From Nocardia arizonensis (GTDB lineage Bacteria; Actinomycetota; Actinomycetes; Mycobacteriales; Mycobacteriaceae): a DNA stretch of 64,000 nt. Shown here in pieces: positions 36,914-46,046 of this stretch. The notes under the pieces are model-generated. The model made no database searches. It was not told where the DNA came from and saw only the letters and a list, made by a program, of their open reading frames with translations. The DNA lies in contig NZ_LGYZ01000081.1 of the NCBI RefSeq assembly GCF_001310275.1, forward strand, positions 186,001 to 250,000, in the 5' to 3' direction. The translations under genes were made by a program, and so were the position numbers. Each line of letters opens with the position of its first letter. Positions within the stretch are counted from its first letter, which is position 1.

Positions 36914-37786
36914 TTACCGGCGGGAAAAGCCTTGGGGCGGTTCAGCTGTGGTGATAACGGGGCGGTCGGCTATTTCGGTGAGAGCCTGGGCCCAGCCGTC
37001 GAGACGGTCGGCAGCATGGCGCAGGTCGGCGACGATGCTGTCGAATCGGTATGCGACCACGGCGCCCTCCGGCACGGCGAGGATATTGCTCGCGGCGGTG
37101 ACGACCTGTTCGTATTCCGACACGCCCGATTCGAGTCGTTGCATGGCCGAGCGCGTATTGGCGTTCAGCGCCTCCGCGGTGCGGGGGTTGTCGCGGCCGA
37201 CCACCGCTGCGGCGCTTTCCATTTGGACGATGTCGGCGGCCAAGGCGTGCAGGGCGGCGCTGCCGGAGTTGGCCGTCTCGACCATTTCGACGAGTTCCGC
37301 CCTTGGCACGCGATCGGAGGCGCCGAGGTGGGTGATCATGCCGTGCAGCACCCGTTCCGCGCGCACCAGGCGGGCGATGGGCGCGCGCGCCACCGAACGC
37401 AGCGGCGGCTGTTTACGGGGAATGAACGCGGCCTGCGGCAACGGCTGACCGCGCAGACGCAGATATCGACGAGCGCTGAGCGCGGTGCCGGTCACCAGGG
37501 CGACCGCACCGCCGCCGATGATCACCACCGCCCAGGCGGGGGCCGAGATCACCACCAGCCCAACGGCTCCCGCGGTGGTGAGCCCGGAAACGGTGCCGAG
37601 TTGGAAACTGCGTCGCCGCGCTCGGCGACGCCTGCGCAGTTCACGTTCGCGGGGGTCGGCCCAGCGCCGCACCGCGACCAGCGCGTGCTCACCGACGTCG
37701 CGCAGCGTATCGGGCAATCCCCCGGGCGCCGGGCCGAAGGATCCGGTATGGGGCACGGGCGATCCCGGTGACGTTCTCCGATTCAC
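36914..37786 (-). CDS. pspM: PspM-like membrane protein (Rv2743c-like)
   Basis: About 290 residues if GTG 37786 is used; GTG 37855 is possible. A basic stretch (RERELRRRRRARRRS) precedes two adjacent membrane segments (LTTAGAVGLVVISAPAWAVVIIGGGAVALVTGTAL), then a helical cytoplasmic domain. It lies downstream of pspA on the same strand, as Rv2743c follows pspA in M. tuberculosis, where it anchors PspA to the membrane in the envelope-stress response. A degenerate second copy of its 3' half follows immediately. Confidence 0.78.
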   Translation of the reverse strand: MNRRTSPGSPVPHTGSFGPAPGGLPDTLRDVGEHALVAVRRWADPRERELRRRRRARRRSFQLGTVSGLTTAGAVGLVVISAPAWAVVIIGGGAVALVTGTALSARRYLRLRGQPLPQAAFIPRKQPPLRSVARAPIARLVRAERVLHGMITHLGASDRVPRAELVEMVETANSGSAALHALAADIVQMESAAAVVGRDNPRTAEALNANTRSAMQRLESGVSEYEQVVTAASNILAVPEGAVVAYRFDSIVADLRHAADRLDGWAQALTEIADRPVITTAEPPQGFSRR

Positions 37787-37981
37787 TCCCACACCCCGCT
37801 GATACTCGCCGAACGCGACCCGCTCGGAATTCGCTCGCTCATGACCGCACCTCACTCGGTTCCATCATGACCGATTTTTCGCGCCGCGGCCGCCCACCGA
37901 CCGGACGGCCCGAAGAGCGCGCCGCGACCGATACCGTCGCCGCGTCACCCCGCACACCGAACCGTCCTGCGCGCTCTCGCG

Positions 37982-38815
37982 CTACTGCTGGGCGGCCTGT
38001 CCCTTGTTGATCTGCGGCTGGGCCGGATTGGCCTGCGGCTGCGCGGGATTGATGGCCGTCTGACCGGCGCCGCCACCCGCGGGCAGCGACTCCCCGCGCA
38101 TGGAGGCGCGAATCTGCTCGAGTTTGCTGTGCCCGGCCATCTGGATGCTGGCCTGCTGCACGTCCAACATGCGGCCCTGCACCGAGTTCTGTGCCAGTTC
38201 GGCGGCGCCGAGCGCATTGGCGTAGCGGCGTTCGATCTTCTCGCGCACGGCGTCCAGGCTCGGGGTGGTGCCCGGCGCGGACAGCGTGGAGTCCATCCGC
38301 TGCAACGACGCGGAGACCTGCTCCTGCATCTTCGCCTGCTCGAGCTGGCTGAGCAGCTTGGTGCGCTCGGCGACCTTCTGCTGCAACAGCATGGCGTTCT
38401 GCTCGACCGCCTTCTTCGCCTGCGCCGCGGCCTGCAACGACTGGTCGTGCAGTACCTTCAGATCCTCGACCGACTGCTCGGCGGTGACCAACTGCGCGGC
38501 GAATGCCTCGGCCGCGTTGGTGTACTGTATCGCCTTCTCGGTATCGCCGGCCGCAGCGGCCTGGTCTGCCAGCAGCACCGCCTGACGCGCGTTCGCGTTG
38601 AGCTTCTCGACCTCGTCGAGCTGGCGGTTCAGCTTCATCTCCAGCTGCCGCTGGTTACCGATGACCGACGCGGCCTGCTGCGACAGTGCCTGGTGCTGGC
38701 GCTGAGCTTCCTCGATAGCCTGCTGAATCTGAACCTTCGGATCCGCGTGCTCCTCGATCTTCGAATCGAAGAGGGCCATCATGTACTTCCAGGCCTTGAC
38801 GAACGGATTAGCCAT
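37982..38815 (-). CDS. pspA: Phage-shock protein A (35-kDa antigen-like)
   Basis: 277 residues from ATG 38815. [38 protein letters not shown] begins an almost wholly coiled-coil PspA/IM30 protein that binds stressed membrane and stabilises it. The C-terminus ends with a low-complexity tail containing two NPAQPQ copies after [16 protein letters not shown]. Follows clgR on the same strand. In mycobacteria ClgR activates pspA, and PspA in turn restrains ClgR; the same loop is likely here. Confidence 0.95.
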   Translation of the reverse strand: MANPFVKAWKYMMALFDSKIEEHADPKVQIQQAIEEAQRQHQALSQQAASVIGNQRQLEMKLNRQLDEVEKLNANARQAVLLADQAAAAGDTEKAIQYTNAAEAFAAQLVTAEQSVEDLKVLHDQSLQAAAQAKKAVEQNAMLLQQKVAERTKLLSQLEQAKMQEQVSASLQRMDSTLSAPGTTPSLDAVREKIERRYANALGAAELAQNSVQGRMLDVQQASIQMAGHSKLEQIRASMRGESLPAGGGAGQTAINPAQPQANPAQPQINKGQAAQQ

Positions 38816-39002
38816 CGATTGATCCCGCCTCCATCTGATGCACCGCTTCGCGCGGCTCCGGTGCGCGACCGTCACGCACCAGCTGTGTGCCTATCCTCCA
38901 CCATCCGGCACCCGGACCGGAGGCCCGGCCCGATCGACGCCTAGTAGAGAAGATATCCGTTTTCCGCGTCGGACCGCAGCGTTGCCCGCGGCGGGCGAGG
39001 CG

Positions 39003-39407
39003 TCAGTTGCTCTTGACCAGTACCAGCATGTCGGACTTGGGCGCGGGGATGACGATCCTGGCCGACATGTTCGCGGGCGCCGGGTCGGGCTCGGCGGGCG
39101 GTCCGGCCGCGCTCTCCGGCTCGGGCACCGTGGCCTGGACGGGAACATCGGCCTGCTCGCTCACCGGAGGTCCGTCGACACCCGCCATGATCGTGCTCAC
39201 ATCCCAGAGCACCCGCGACAGCGGCACGTCGAGTGCGGCGCAGATGGCGGCGAGCAGCTCGCTCGACGCCTCCTTGCGCCCGCGCTCGACCTCCGACAGG
39301 TAGCCGAGACTGACCCGGGCCGACGTGGACACCTCGCGCAGGGTCCGGTGCTGGGCCAGGCGCGCGCGCCGCAGACTGTCCCCGATCGCCTCTCGCAGCA
39401 GCGTCAT
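39003..39407 (-). CDS. clgR: ClgR, Clp/Psp stress regulator
   Basis: 134 residues. Cro/CI-type helix-turn-helix ([64 protein letters not shown], residues 4-67) identical in layout to ClgR, followed by a proline/alanine-rich tail. AAGGAG precedes ATG 39407 by 6 nt. ClgR activates clp protease and psp genes on envelope or proteotoxic stress. It stands between cinA and pspA, matching the mycobacterial clgR-pspA-pspM cassette. Confidence 0.94.
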   Translation of the reverse strand: MTLLREAIGDSLRRARLAQHRTLREVSTSARVSLGYLSEVERGRKEASSELLAAICAALDVPLSRVLWDVSTIMAGVDGPPVSEQADVPVQATVPEPESAAGPPAEPDPAPANMSARIVIPAPKSDMLVLVKSN

Positions 39408-39555
39408 GTCGTTCTCCTTCGCTCGGCGTCGACCGGGCCAACGCGCGGCGACCGAGGCCGAGCGCGCACCGTTGTTTCTGGCACAACGTCCGACGACGGC
39501 CGGTTGGTTCCCGTGCCGGGCGGACTCGATCGCAGTCGAGCGCGATCGTGGTCCG

Positions 39556-40044
39556 TCAGCCCAGCACGCACCGCAGCAGTTCCCGCACCGCGATCGTGGT
39601 CGCGGTGAGTCTGATGGTCCACCGGTCGCCCGACAGGCGCAACCGCATGACCTCGGTGTGCCGTGGTCCCGACAGTCCGAGGAACACCGTGCCGACCGGA
39701 TGTCCGTCCTGGGTGTCGGGTCCGGCGACGCCGGTCACACCGATCCCCCAGTCGGCCTCGCAGCGGGTCCGCGCCCCCAGCGCGAGCTGTTCGGCGGTGC
39801 CCGCCGCGACCGGCCCCTGGGTGTTCAGCAGATCCTCCCCGACCCCGGCGAGCCGGTGTTTGAGATCGGTGGCGTAGACCACGAGGCCGCCGCGCAGCAC
39901 CGCACTGGCGCCGGGCACACCCGCGATGGTCGCCGTTACCAGGCCCGCGGTCAGCGATTCGGCGGTGGCCACGGTCTGGCCCGCCGCGAGCAGCGCGCGC
40001 ACCAAGTCGGCGGCGGGGGCGGCGGCGATCAGCGGATCGGTCAT
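39556..40044 (-). CDS. CinA C-terminal domain protein (nicotinamide-nucleotide amidase type)
   Basis: 162 residues. [41 protein letters not shown] and [27 protein letters not shown] are diagnostic of the CinA C-terminal (PncC-like) domain, which deamidates nicotinamide mononucleotide. The COG1058 N-terminal domain is absent, so this is a stand-alone amidase. ATG 40044 overlaps the pgsA stop by 4 bp, indicating translational coupling. Confidence 0.93.
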   Translation of the reverse strand: MTDPLIAAAPAADLVRALLAAGQTVATAESLTAGLVTATIAGVPGASAVLRGGLVVYATDLKHRLAGVGEDLLNTQGPVAAGTAEQLALGARTRCEADWGIGVTGVAGPDTQDGHPVGTVFLGLSGPRHTEVMRLRLSGDRWTIRLTATTIAVRELLRCVLG

Positions 40045-40706
40045 CGCCCGCGCGCCCGTGACGAGCCCGCGAACCACACCCGGGCCGCCTGACCGACATA
40101 GTCGAGTCCGGTGACCACGGTGAGCACGACGGCGAGATACATGAGCGCCATGCCCGCCGTCGCCCACGCGCCCGACAACGGCAGCAGCAGCACGCCGATG
40201 GCCAACGACTGCACCAGGGTCTTCAGCTTCCCGCCGCGGCCCGCGGGTATCACCCCGCGCCGTACCACGGCAAGCCGCAGCAGGGTGATGCCGACCTCGC
40301 GCCCGCAGATGACCAGGGTGATCCACCAGGGCAGCTCACCCAGCATCGACAGTCCGACCAGGGCCGAGCCGATGAGCGCCTTGTCGGCGATGGGATCGGC
40401 CAGCTTGCCGAAATCGGTGACGAGGCCGTATTTGCGGGCGAGTTGCCCGTCGAATCGATCGGTGATCGCGGCGATGGCGAACAGCGCCGCGGCGGTGATC
40501 CGCCAGCCCGGGTGGTGCCCGCCGCCCGCGAACAGCGCCGCCACGAACAACGGGACGATCGCGATGCGCGCCATCGTCAGCATGTTCGCGATGTTCATCA
40601 ACGGGACGGCGGCCGGTTCGGCCTGCCCGGACATGGGGGTCACCGCGGGCCGCGCCGGAACCGCTTCGGGCCAGGGACGGCCGATCTCCTCGGGTCGCAC
40701 ACTCAT
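40041..40706 (-). CDS. pgsA: CDP-alcohol phosphatidyltransferase PgsA-like
   Basis: 221 residues. The catalytic motif DG-x2-AR-x8-G-x3-D-x3-D is intact: FDGQLARKYGLVTDFGKLADPIADK (about residues 85-108). Several membrane helices surround it. An N-terminal 35-residue proline/alanine extension is not part of the fold. Probably synthesises phosphatidylglycerophosphate or a related anionic phospholipid (PgsA3 position, Rv2746c). First gene of the pgsA-cinA-clgR-pspA-pspM run, linking phospholipid synthesis and membrane stress. Confidence 0.93.
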   Translation of the reverse strand: MSVRPEEIGRPWPEAVPARPAVTPMSGQAEPAAVPLMNIANMLTMARIAIVPLFVAALFAGGGHHPGWRITAAALFAIAAITDRFDGQLARKYGLVTDFGKLADPIADKALIGSALVGLSMLGELPWWITLVICGREVGITLLRLAVVRRGVIPAGRGGKLKTLVQSLAIGVLLLPLSGAWATAGMALMYLAVVLTVVTGLDYVGQAARVWFAGSSRARGR

Positions 40707-40837
40707 GCCCCCGCCCCGATCACGGCGACCGCGGCACCACGACCGGGCGCACGCCCGGCGCGATGCGGTGAGCGGAACGACAGGATGTGCGGCACACGAT
40801 CAGACTATCGGTAATCGAGCAGACTACTGTGCACCCC

Positions 40838-41404
40838 ATGACCTCTCGGGGACCACAAGGCGGTTCGACCAGCGACGCCGTTCCGTACGCGGCGCCCGCC
40901 GCGCAGTCCGTCGCTCCGGTCGTGCGACGCGCGCGCACCTCCGACATCCCCGATATCAAGCGCCTCATCGATGTGTACGCCGGTCGCATCCTGCTGGAGA
41001 AGAGCCTGGTCACGTTGTACGAGGCCGTTCAGGAATTCTGGGTCGCCGAGGTGGACGGCCGGGTGGTCGGCTGCGGCGCGCTGCACGTGCTGTGGGCCGA
41101 TCTGGGCGAGGTGCGCACGGTCGCGGTGCATCCGCGGGTCAAGGGTCAGGGTGTGGGCAGGCTCATCGTGGAGCGGCTGATCGCTGTGGCCCGTGCGCTG
41201 GAACTGCGCAGGCTGTTCGTGCTCACCTTCGAGGTGGAGTTCTTCGGCAGGCACGGATTCGCCGAGATCGACGGCACCCCGGTCACCGCCGAGGTCTACG
41301 CCGAGATGTGCCGCTCCTACGACACCGGCGTCGCCGAATTCCTCGATCTCAGCTATGTGAAACCCAACACCCTCGGCAATACTCGAATGCTGCTCACGCT
41401 CTGA
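40838..41404 (+). CDS. argA: Short-form N-acetylglutamate synthase
   Basis: 188 residues from ATG 40838. Single GNAT domain: VRRARTSDIPDIKRLIDVYAGRILLEKS, the acetyl-CoA loop VHPRVKGQGVGRLIVERLI, and FFGRHGFAEIDGTPVTAEVYAEMCRSYDTGVAEFLDLSYVKPNTLGN. These match the single-domain N-acetylglutamate synthase of mycobacteria (Rv2747), first step of arginine synthesis. No clear ribosome-binding site precedes ATG, so the message may be nearly leaderless. Divergent from pgsA. Confidence 0.9.
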   Translation: MTSRGPQGGSTSDAVPYAAPAAQSVAPVVRRARTSDIPDIKRLIDVYAGRILLEKSLVTLYEAVQEFWVAEVDGRVVGCGALHVLWADLGEVRTVAVHPRVKGQGVGRLIVERLIAVARALELRRLFVLTFEVEFFGRHGFAEIDGTPVTAEVYAEMCRSYDTGVAEFLDLSYVKPNTLGNTRMLLTL

Positions 41405-41447
41405 GCAGCGTTCCGTTGAGAATCACCGCGACAGGAAGCGACCGACC

Positions 41448-41732
41448 GTGCCGATCTTCGCCGTCCACTACACCTATTCCGACGCCACCGTCGCGGCCCG
41501 CGACACCCACCGGCCCGATCACCGCGCCTGGCTCAACGCCCGGATCGACGCGGGCCTGCTGCTCAGCAGCGGCCCCTATCCCGACGGCTCCGGCGCGCTG
41601 CTGATCTTCCGCGACGAGGACGAGACCTCGCTCGAGAAGCTGCTCACCAACGACCCGTTCGCCCGCGAAGGGCTGATCGAGGAGGTCCGCGTGGTCGAGT
41701 GGCTGCCGGTCATGGGTGTCTTCGCCGACTGA
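41448..41732 (+). CDS. YciI-like protein
   Basis: 94 residues, dimeric ferredoxin-like alpha-beta barrel of the YCII family: FAVHYTYSDATVAARDTHRPDHRAWLNARIDAGLLLSSGPYPDGSGALLIF with the conserved His and Asp of the putative active site (RPDHR). GTG 41448 has AGGAAG 9 nt upstream. 43 bp after argA. Function unknown; some relatives detoxify or dechlorinate small compounds. Confidence 0.9.
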   Translation: MPIFAVHYTYSDATVAARDTHRPDHRAWLNARIDAGLLLSSGPYPDGSGALLIFRDEDETSLEKLLTNDPFAREGLIEEVRVVEWLPVMGVFAD

Positions 41733-41742
41733 TTCCGCCGAC

Positions 41743-41778
41743 GCGACGGCCCTCGATCCCGGGATCGAGGGCCGTCGC
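41743..41778. terminator. 36-bp perfect palindrome, bidirectional terminator
   Basis: GCGACGGCCCTCGATCCC followed directly by its exact reverse complement, between convergent yciI-like and terC genes. It can form an 16-17 bp stem in either transcript. Confidence 0.85.
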
Positions 41779-41785
41779 CGGTCAG

Positions 41786-42775
41786 TCAGGGCGCGGGCGG
41801 TTTCACCGCGCCGCGCGTCTTGATCAGGCTCGCGACGGTCGCGACCACGAGAATGCCGAGGATCACACTCAGCGACAGCGGGGTCGAGATTTCCGGGACC
41901 GTGAGGTTTTCGCCGCCGTTGACGAACGGCAGCGTGTTCTCGTGCAACGCGTGCAGCACGAGTTTGACGCCGATGAAGGCCAGGATCGCGGCAAGTCCGT
42001 AGGACAGATACACCATGCGGTCGAGCAGTCCGCCGATCAGGAAGTACAGCTGCCGCAGTCCCATGAGCGCGAAAGCGTTGGCGGTGAACACCAGATACGG
42101 CTGTTCGGTGAGTCCGTAGATGGCCGGGATCGAGTCGAGCGCGAACAGCAGATCCGCGAAGCCGATGGCCAGCAGCGCCAGCAATAGCGGGGTGATCGCA
42201 CGGCGGCCGTCGACGCGGGTGACGAGCTTGTCGCCGTCGTATTCGTCGGTGGTGGGCAGTACGCGCTTGGTCAGCGCGACGATCCGGCTGTCGCGTTTCT
42301 CCTCGACCTCGACCTCGTGGCCGCTTTCGGTGAGCAATTTCACCGCGGTGTAGATCAGGAACAGGCCGAACAGGTAGAACACCCAACTGAACGCGCTGAT
42401 GGCGGCGGCGCCGACGCCGATGAACACACCGCGCATGACCAGCGCGAGCACGATGCCGATGAGCAGCACCTTCTGCTGGTAGATCCGCGGCACCGCGAAG
42501 GTGGTCATGATGATGAGGAAGACGAACAGGTTGTCCACCGAGAGCGCCTTCTCGGTGACGAAGCCCGCGTAGTACTCCCCCGCGTAGGCGCCGCCCCATT
42601 TCCACGCGACGAAACCGCCGAACACCAGGGCGATGCCGATGTAGATGGCCGACCAGAACCCTGACTCGCGGAAGGTCGGTTCGTGCGGGGTGCGGACGTG
42701 GGCGAAGAAGTCGAAGACGAACAGGCCGAGTATCACCGCGACGGTGATCAACCAGATCGATGCGGTTACGTGCAT
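41786..42775 (-). CDS. TerC-family membrane protein
   Basis: 329 residues from ATG 42775. Seven to nine membrane helices with the TerC hallmarks GYYAGFVTEKALSVDNLFVFLII-type (EKALSVDNLFVFLIIM) and ADLLFALDSIPAIYGLTEQPYLVFTANAFALMGLRQLYFLI, containing the conserved membrane acidic residues. TerC proteins export or manage Mn2+ and help load exoenzymes with metal. A ribosome-binding site before ATG is weak. It stands alone, with a very strong shared terminator at its 3' end. No manganese riboswitch was recognised upstream. Confidence 0.93.
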   Translation of the reverse strand: MHVTASIWLITVAVILGLFVFDFFAHVRTPHEPTFRESGFWSAIYIGIALVFGGFVAWKWGGAYAGEYYAGFVTEKALSVDNLFVFLIIMTTFAVPRIYQQKVLLIGIVLALVMRGVFIGVGAAAISAFSWVFYLFGLFLIYTAVKLLTESGHEVEVEEKRDSRIVALTKRVLPTTDEYDGDKLVTRVDGRRAITPLLLALLAIGFADLLFALDSIPAIYGLTEQPYLVFTANAFALMGLRQLYFLIGGLLDRMVYLSYGLAAILAFIGVKLVLHALHENTLPFVNGGENLTVPEISTPLSLSVILGILVVATVASLIKTRGAVKPPAP

Positions 42776-43020
42776 GAGGTGGTCCGATCGAGATACATGC
42801 CTTCCATCATGCCCGATTTGTCCGTTCCCGTTAGATTGCGGATTGATTGCTGGCAATCATTTCACAGATCCGGGGTTCAATGGGAACCGCAATGGGCAAC
42901 CCTGGAAGGGCGAACGTCACGCCGCTGGGCGAGAATGGGTTCCGCGTACCGATTCCGGGTGTTAGCGTCGGAGACGACGAAATCCACCGCCGCACAGGGC
43001 GGATACGAAAGGGTCAGGCG

Positions 43021-43137
43021 ATGGTCGAGCATGATGTGCGGAGGCGACAGCTGTCGCACCGTGCTGCTCGACGCGTCCGCCTCATGCTATCGGCGGCGGC
43101 CTCGTCCCGACCGGAGCGCTCGCGGAGTCGCCCCTGA
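43021..43137 (+). CDS. Possible 38-residue basic peptide
   Basis: ATG 43021 follows AAAGGG by about 8 nt. The product (MVEHDVRRRQLSHRAARRVRLML...) is strongly arginine-rich, 12-13 arginines of 38. A classic terminator lies 26 nt after its stop. Either a small basic protein or the transcribed part of an untranslated RNA. No family recognised. Confidence 0.35.
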   Translation: MVEHDVRRRQLSHRAARRVRLMLSAAASSRPERSRSRP

Positions 43138-43162
43138 GATCTCGATGTCCAGCGCCGAGACA

Positions 43163-43192
43163 GGGTCACTCCACGCCGGGAGTGACCCTTTT
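43163..43192 (+). terminator. Rho-independent terminator
   Basis: GGGTCACTCC pairs perfectly with GGAGTGACCC around a 6-nt loop, followed by TTTT. A canonical intrinsic terminator on the plus strand, so something is transcribed rightward before it, most likely including 43021-43137. Confidence 0.88.
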
Positions 43193-43211
43193 GCGTTGTG
43201 ACGCACGACAA

Positions 43212-43288
43212 TCCCTCGTGGCCCAATTGGCAGAGGCGCCGGCCCTAGGAACCGGTAGTTGCGAGTTCGAATCTCGCCGAGGGAACCA
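43212..43288 (+). tRNA. tRNA-like gene, anticodon probably UAG (Leu-like), CCA encoded, atypical
   Basis: Acceptor stem TCCCTCG (43212-43218) pairs perfectly with CGAGGGA (43278-43284), followed by A and encoded CCA. The T arm GCGAG-TTCGAAT-CTCGC (43261-43277) is perfect. The D arm resembles leucine tRNAs (GGCCCAATTGGCAGAGGC). The anticodon arm is CCGGC-CCTAGGA-ACCGG: four pairs plus a C-A mismatch at 31-39, C instead of U at position 33, and UAG at 34-36 with G37. The variable loop is only 5 nt, unlike leucine tRNAs. An 8- or 9-nt loop reading AGG is the alternative. It is likely a divergent or specialised tRNA rather than a standard decoder. Confidence 0.7.
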
Positions 43289-43293
43289 GCGGC

Positions 43294-45942
43294 TCACTCG
43301 TCGCCCCGCTCCTCCCCCGTGGTGTCGCCGCCGCCGCGGATACTCCACAGCAGACCGTCGAGTTCATCGGGTTTCACCAGGACATCGCGCGCCTTGGACC
43401 CCTCGCTGGGACCGACCACGCCGCGGGTCTCCATCAGATCCATCAGCCTGCCCGCTTTGGCGAATCCCACCCGCAGTTTGCGCTGCAACATCGAGGTCGA
43501 GCCGAATTGCGAGGTGACGACCAGTTCCACGGCCTGGAGGAAGACATCGAGATCCTCCCCGATATCGGGGTCGACATCCTTCTTCTCCCCCGCCTTGGCG
43601 GCGGTGACACCGTCCCGGTATTCGGGTTCGGCCTGGTTCTTGGTGTATTCGACGACGCCGTGGATCTCCTCGTCGCTGATGAACGCGCCCTGCAAACGGG
43701 TCGGCTTACCCGCGCCCATCGGCAGGAACAGCGCATCGCCCATGCCGATCAGCTTCTCGGCGCCGGGCTGATCCAGGATGACGCGCGAGTCGGTGAGCGA
43801 GGAGGTGGCAAAGGCCAACCGCGACGGGACATTGGTCTTGATCAGACCCGTCACCACGTCCACCGACGGGCGCTGGGTGGCAAGCACCAGGTGGATACCG
43901 GCGGCACGCGCCTTCTGGGTGATGCGGACGATCGCCTCCTCCACATCGCGCGGCGCGGTCATCATGAGATCGGCGAGTTCGTCGACGATGGCGAGAATGT
44001 ACGGGTAGGGCCGATACACTCGCTCGCTGCCAAGCGGCGCGGTGATCGCGCCCGACTTCACCCGCTTGTTGAAGTCATCGATATGGCGGACCTTGTTGGC
44101 CTGCATGTCCTGATAGCGCTGCTCCATCTCCTCCACCAGCCAGGCCAGCGCGGCGGCCGCCTTCTTCGGCTGGGTGATGATGGGCGTGATCAGGTGCGGA
44201 ATGCCTTCGTAGGGGGTGAGTTCCACCATCTTCGGGTCGATCAGGATCATCCTGACCTCCTCGGGGGTGGCCCGTTGCAGAAGTGAGACCAGCATCGAGT
44301 TGACGAAGCTGGACTTACCGGAGCCGGTGGAGCCGGCGACCAGCAGATGCGGCATCTTGGCCAGATTGGCGGAGACGAACTCGCCCTCGATGTTCTTGCC
44401 GAGTCCGATCACCAACGGGTGGTGATCGCTTCGCGTGGACGGCGCCTTGAGCACATCGGCCAGGCGCACCAGTTCCCGGTCGGCATTGGGCACTTCGATG
44501 CCCACCGCCGACTTGCCCGGAATCGGCGCGAGCAGCCGCACGTTCTCGGTCGCGACCGCGTAGGCGATATTGCGGGCCAGCGCGGTGATCTTCTCGACCT
44601 TGACGCCGGGACCGAGTTCCACCTCGTAGCGGGTGACCGTCGGGCCGCGCACGAATCCGGTGACCGCGGCGTCGATCTTGAATTGCACCAGCACCTCGGT
44701 GATCGCCTCGATCATCGATTCGTTGGCGGCACTGCGCTTCTTCGGCGGATCGCCGTCGGTGAGCAGGGTCAGCGGCGGCAGCGTGTAATCGCCCTCGATG
44801 ACCCGGTCGGCGACGAATTCGGGTTCCTTGGGCGGCGGCGGGGTCTGGTCGGTGACCTTCGGCGGCGCGGGGCGCTTGCGAGGTTTGGGCACGGGACCCG
44901 CGGCATCGATCTCGGCGCCGAATTCGGCTGCCGTGGCGATGGTCTTGGCATCGCGCAGCGGCGGTTCGCCCAACGCCTCGGTGAGGGCGTTCGGATCGCC
45001 GAATTCGTCGGCCGGATAGTTCTCGGCCGGGGTGCGACCGCGGCGGCGACCGCGGGTGCGGCCGACCGGGAAACCCTCCGCGTCGTAGTCGGCGGGATCG
45101 AAGGCGCGCTGTTCGCCGTCGAAGGGACTGTATTCGTCACCGCCCGCGGCGGTGCCGAAGTATTCGCGCAGCCGCTGCGGCACCTCGCGAATCGTGGTGC
45201 CGGTGAGCAACAGCAGGCCGAACACCATGGCCAGCACCAGAATCGGCACGGCAAGCCAAGCGGTGAAACCGCCCGCCAACGGCCCGCCCATGACGAATCC
45301 GACGAAACCGGCGGCACGCGAACGTCCGTGCGCGTCATCGGGCGCGCCCGCGGCCAGATGCCAGATGCCGAGCGCGGGCAGACCCACCAGCAGACCGCCG
45401 AGGACCAGGCGTGGCCGGATCTCCGGGCGCGGTTCGGTGCGCATGAGCGTGACCGCGATACCGGCCGCGACGAACGGCAGTGCGGCCGAGGCGGATCCTG
45501 ACACCGCCCGAATGGCCGTATCCACCCACCTTCCGATGGGACCGCCCGCCGACAGCCAGACCGCGGCCGCGATGACCGCGCTCAGCGCCAGCAGCGCGAG
45601 CGCGACGCCATCGCGCTGATGTCCGTGTTCGATATCCCCGGCCCGGCTCACCGCGCGGGTAGCCGCGCCGACGCCGCGGGCCAGCATGGTCCAGCCGGTG
45701 CCGATCGTGCGACGCAGCACGGCCATCGGGGCGGTGTTCGATCCGCCCGGTGCGGGGCGCGCGGGCCGCCGCGCGGCGGCCGGACGGCGACGGGGAGCCG
45801 TCCCGCCCGACGGAGCCGGACCGCCGCGCGCGGCGGCACCCGGGCGCGGTGTGGCCGAGCGCGACCGAGCCGTGGTGGTCCTCCCCCGCGTCGATCCCGC
45901 CCGCGCACCGGACGTCGTGGTACTGCGGGACTTACCTGCCAT
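43294..45942 (-). CDS. ftsK: DNA translocase FtsK/SpoIIIE
   Basis: 882 residues. Basic N-terminal 60, four to five membrane segments to about residue 260, an acidic/proline-rich linker, then the motor: Walker A GSTGSGKSSF near residue 535, Walker B ILAIVDELADLMM, ATQRPSVDVVTGLIKTNVPSRL. The C-terminal gamma winged helix (QFGSTSMLQRKLRVGFAKAGRLMDLMETRGVVGPSEGSKAR) reads chromosome-orientation sequences. Pumps DNA through the septum during division. The tRNA-like gene lies 5 bp from its stop on the other strand. Confidence 0.96.
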   Translation of the reverse strand: MAGKSRSTTTSGARAGSTRGRTTTARSRSATPRPGAAARGGPAPSGGTAPRRRPAAARRPARPAPGGSNTAPMAVLRRTIGTGWTMLARGVGAATRAVSRAGDIEHGHQRDGVALALLALSAVIAAAVWLSAGGPIGRWVDTAIRAVSGSASAALPFVAAGIAVTLMRTEPRPEIRPRLVLGGLLVGLPALGIWHLAAGAPDDAHGRSRAAGFVGFVMGGPLAGGFTAWLAVPILVLAMVFGLLLLTGTTIREVPQRLREYFGTAAGGDEYSPFDGEQRAFDPADYDAEGFPVGRTRGRRRGRTPAENYPADEFGDPNALTEALGEPPLRDAKTIATAAEFGAEIDAAGPVPKPRKRPAPPKVTDQTPPPPKEPEFVADRVIEGDYTLPPLTLLTDGDPPKKRSAANESMIEAITEVLVQFKIDAAVTGFVRGPTVTRYEVELGPGVKVEKITALARNIAYAVATENVRLLAPIPGKSAVGIEVPNADRELVRLADVLKAPSTRSDHHPLVIGLGKNIEGEFVSANLAKMPHLLVAGSTGSGKSSFVNSMLVSLLQRATPEEVRMILIDPKMVELTPYEGIPHLITPIITQPKKAAAALAWLVEEMEQRYQDMQANKVRHIDDFNKRVKSGAITAPLGSERVYRPYPYILAIVDELADLMMTAPRDVEEAIVRITQKARAAGIHLVLATQRPSVDVVTGLIKTNVPSRLAFATSSLTDSRVILDQPGAEKLIGMGDALFLPMGAGKPTRLQGAFISDEEIHGVVEYTKNQAEPEYRDGVTAAKAGEKKDVDPDIGEDLDVFLQAVELVVTSQFGSTSMLQRKLRVGFAKAGRLMDLMETRGVVGPSEGSKARDVLVKPDELDGLLWSIRGGGDTTGEERGDE

Positions 45943-46046
45943 GGACTCAGGCTAGCCGCAAACGCCCCTATCGGACCATCCGCAACACAGGTACCACCCG
46001 CCCCGCCGCCCGCTCAGCCCCCGGAAACGGCGGACTCGCGAGCGGC

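Noticed and set aside
36228..37448. 406-codon plus-strand ORF over the pspM region
   Set aside because: Arginine/proline-rich shadow composition; antisense to pspM and its decayed copy.
43246..43250. Reading the tRNA anticodon as AGG (proline)
   Set aside because: It needs a 9-nt loop or an unpaired stem; the UAG reading fits a 7-nt loop, although C33 is abnormal. Left as an alternative.
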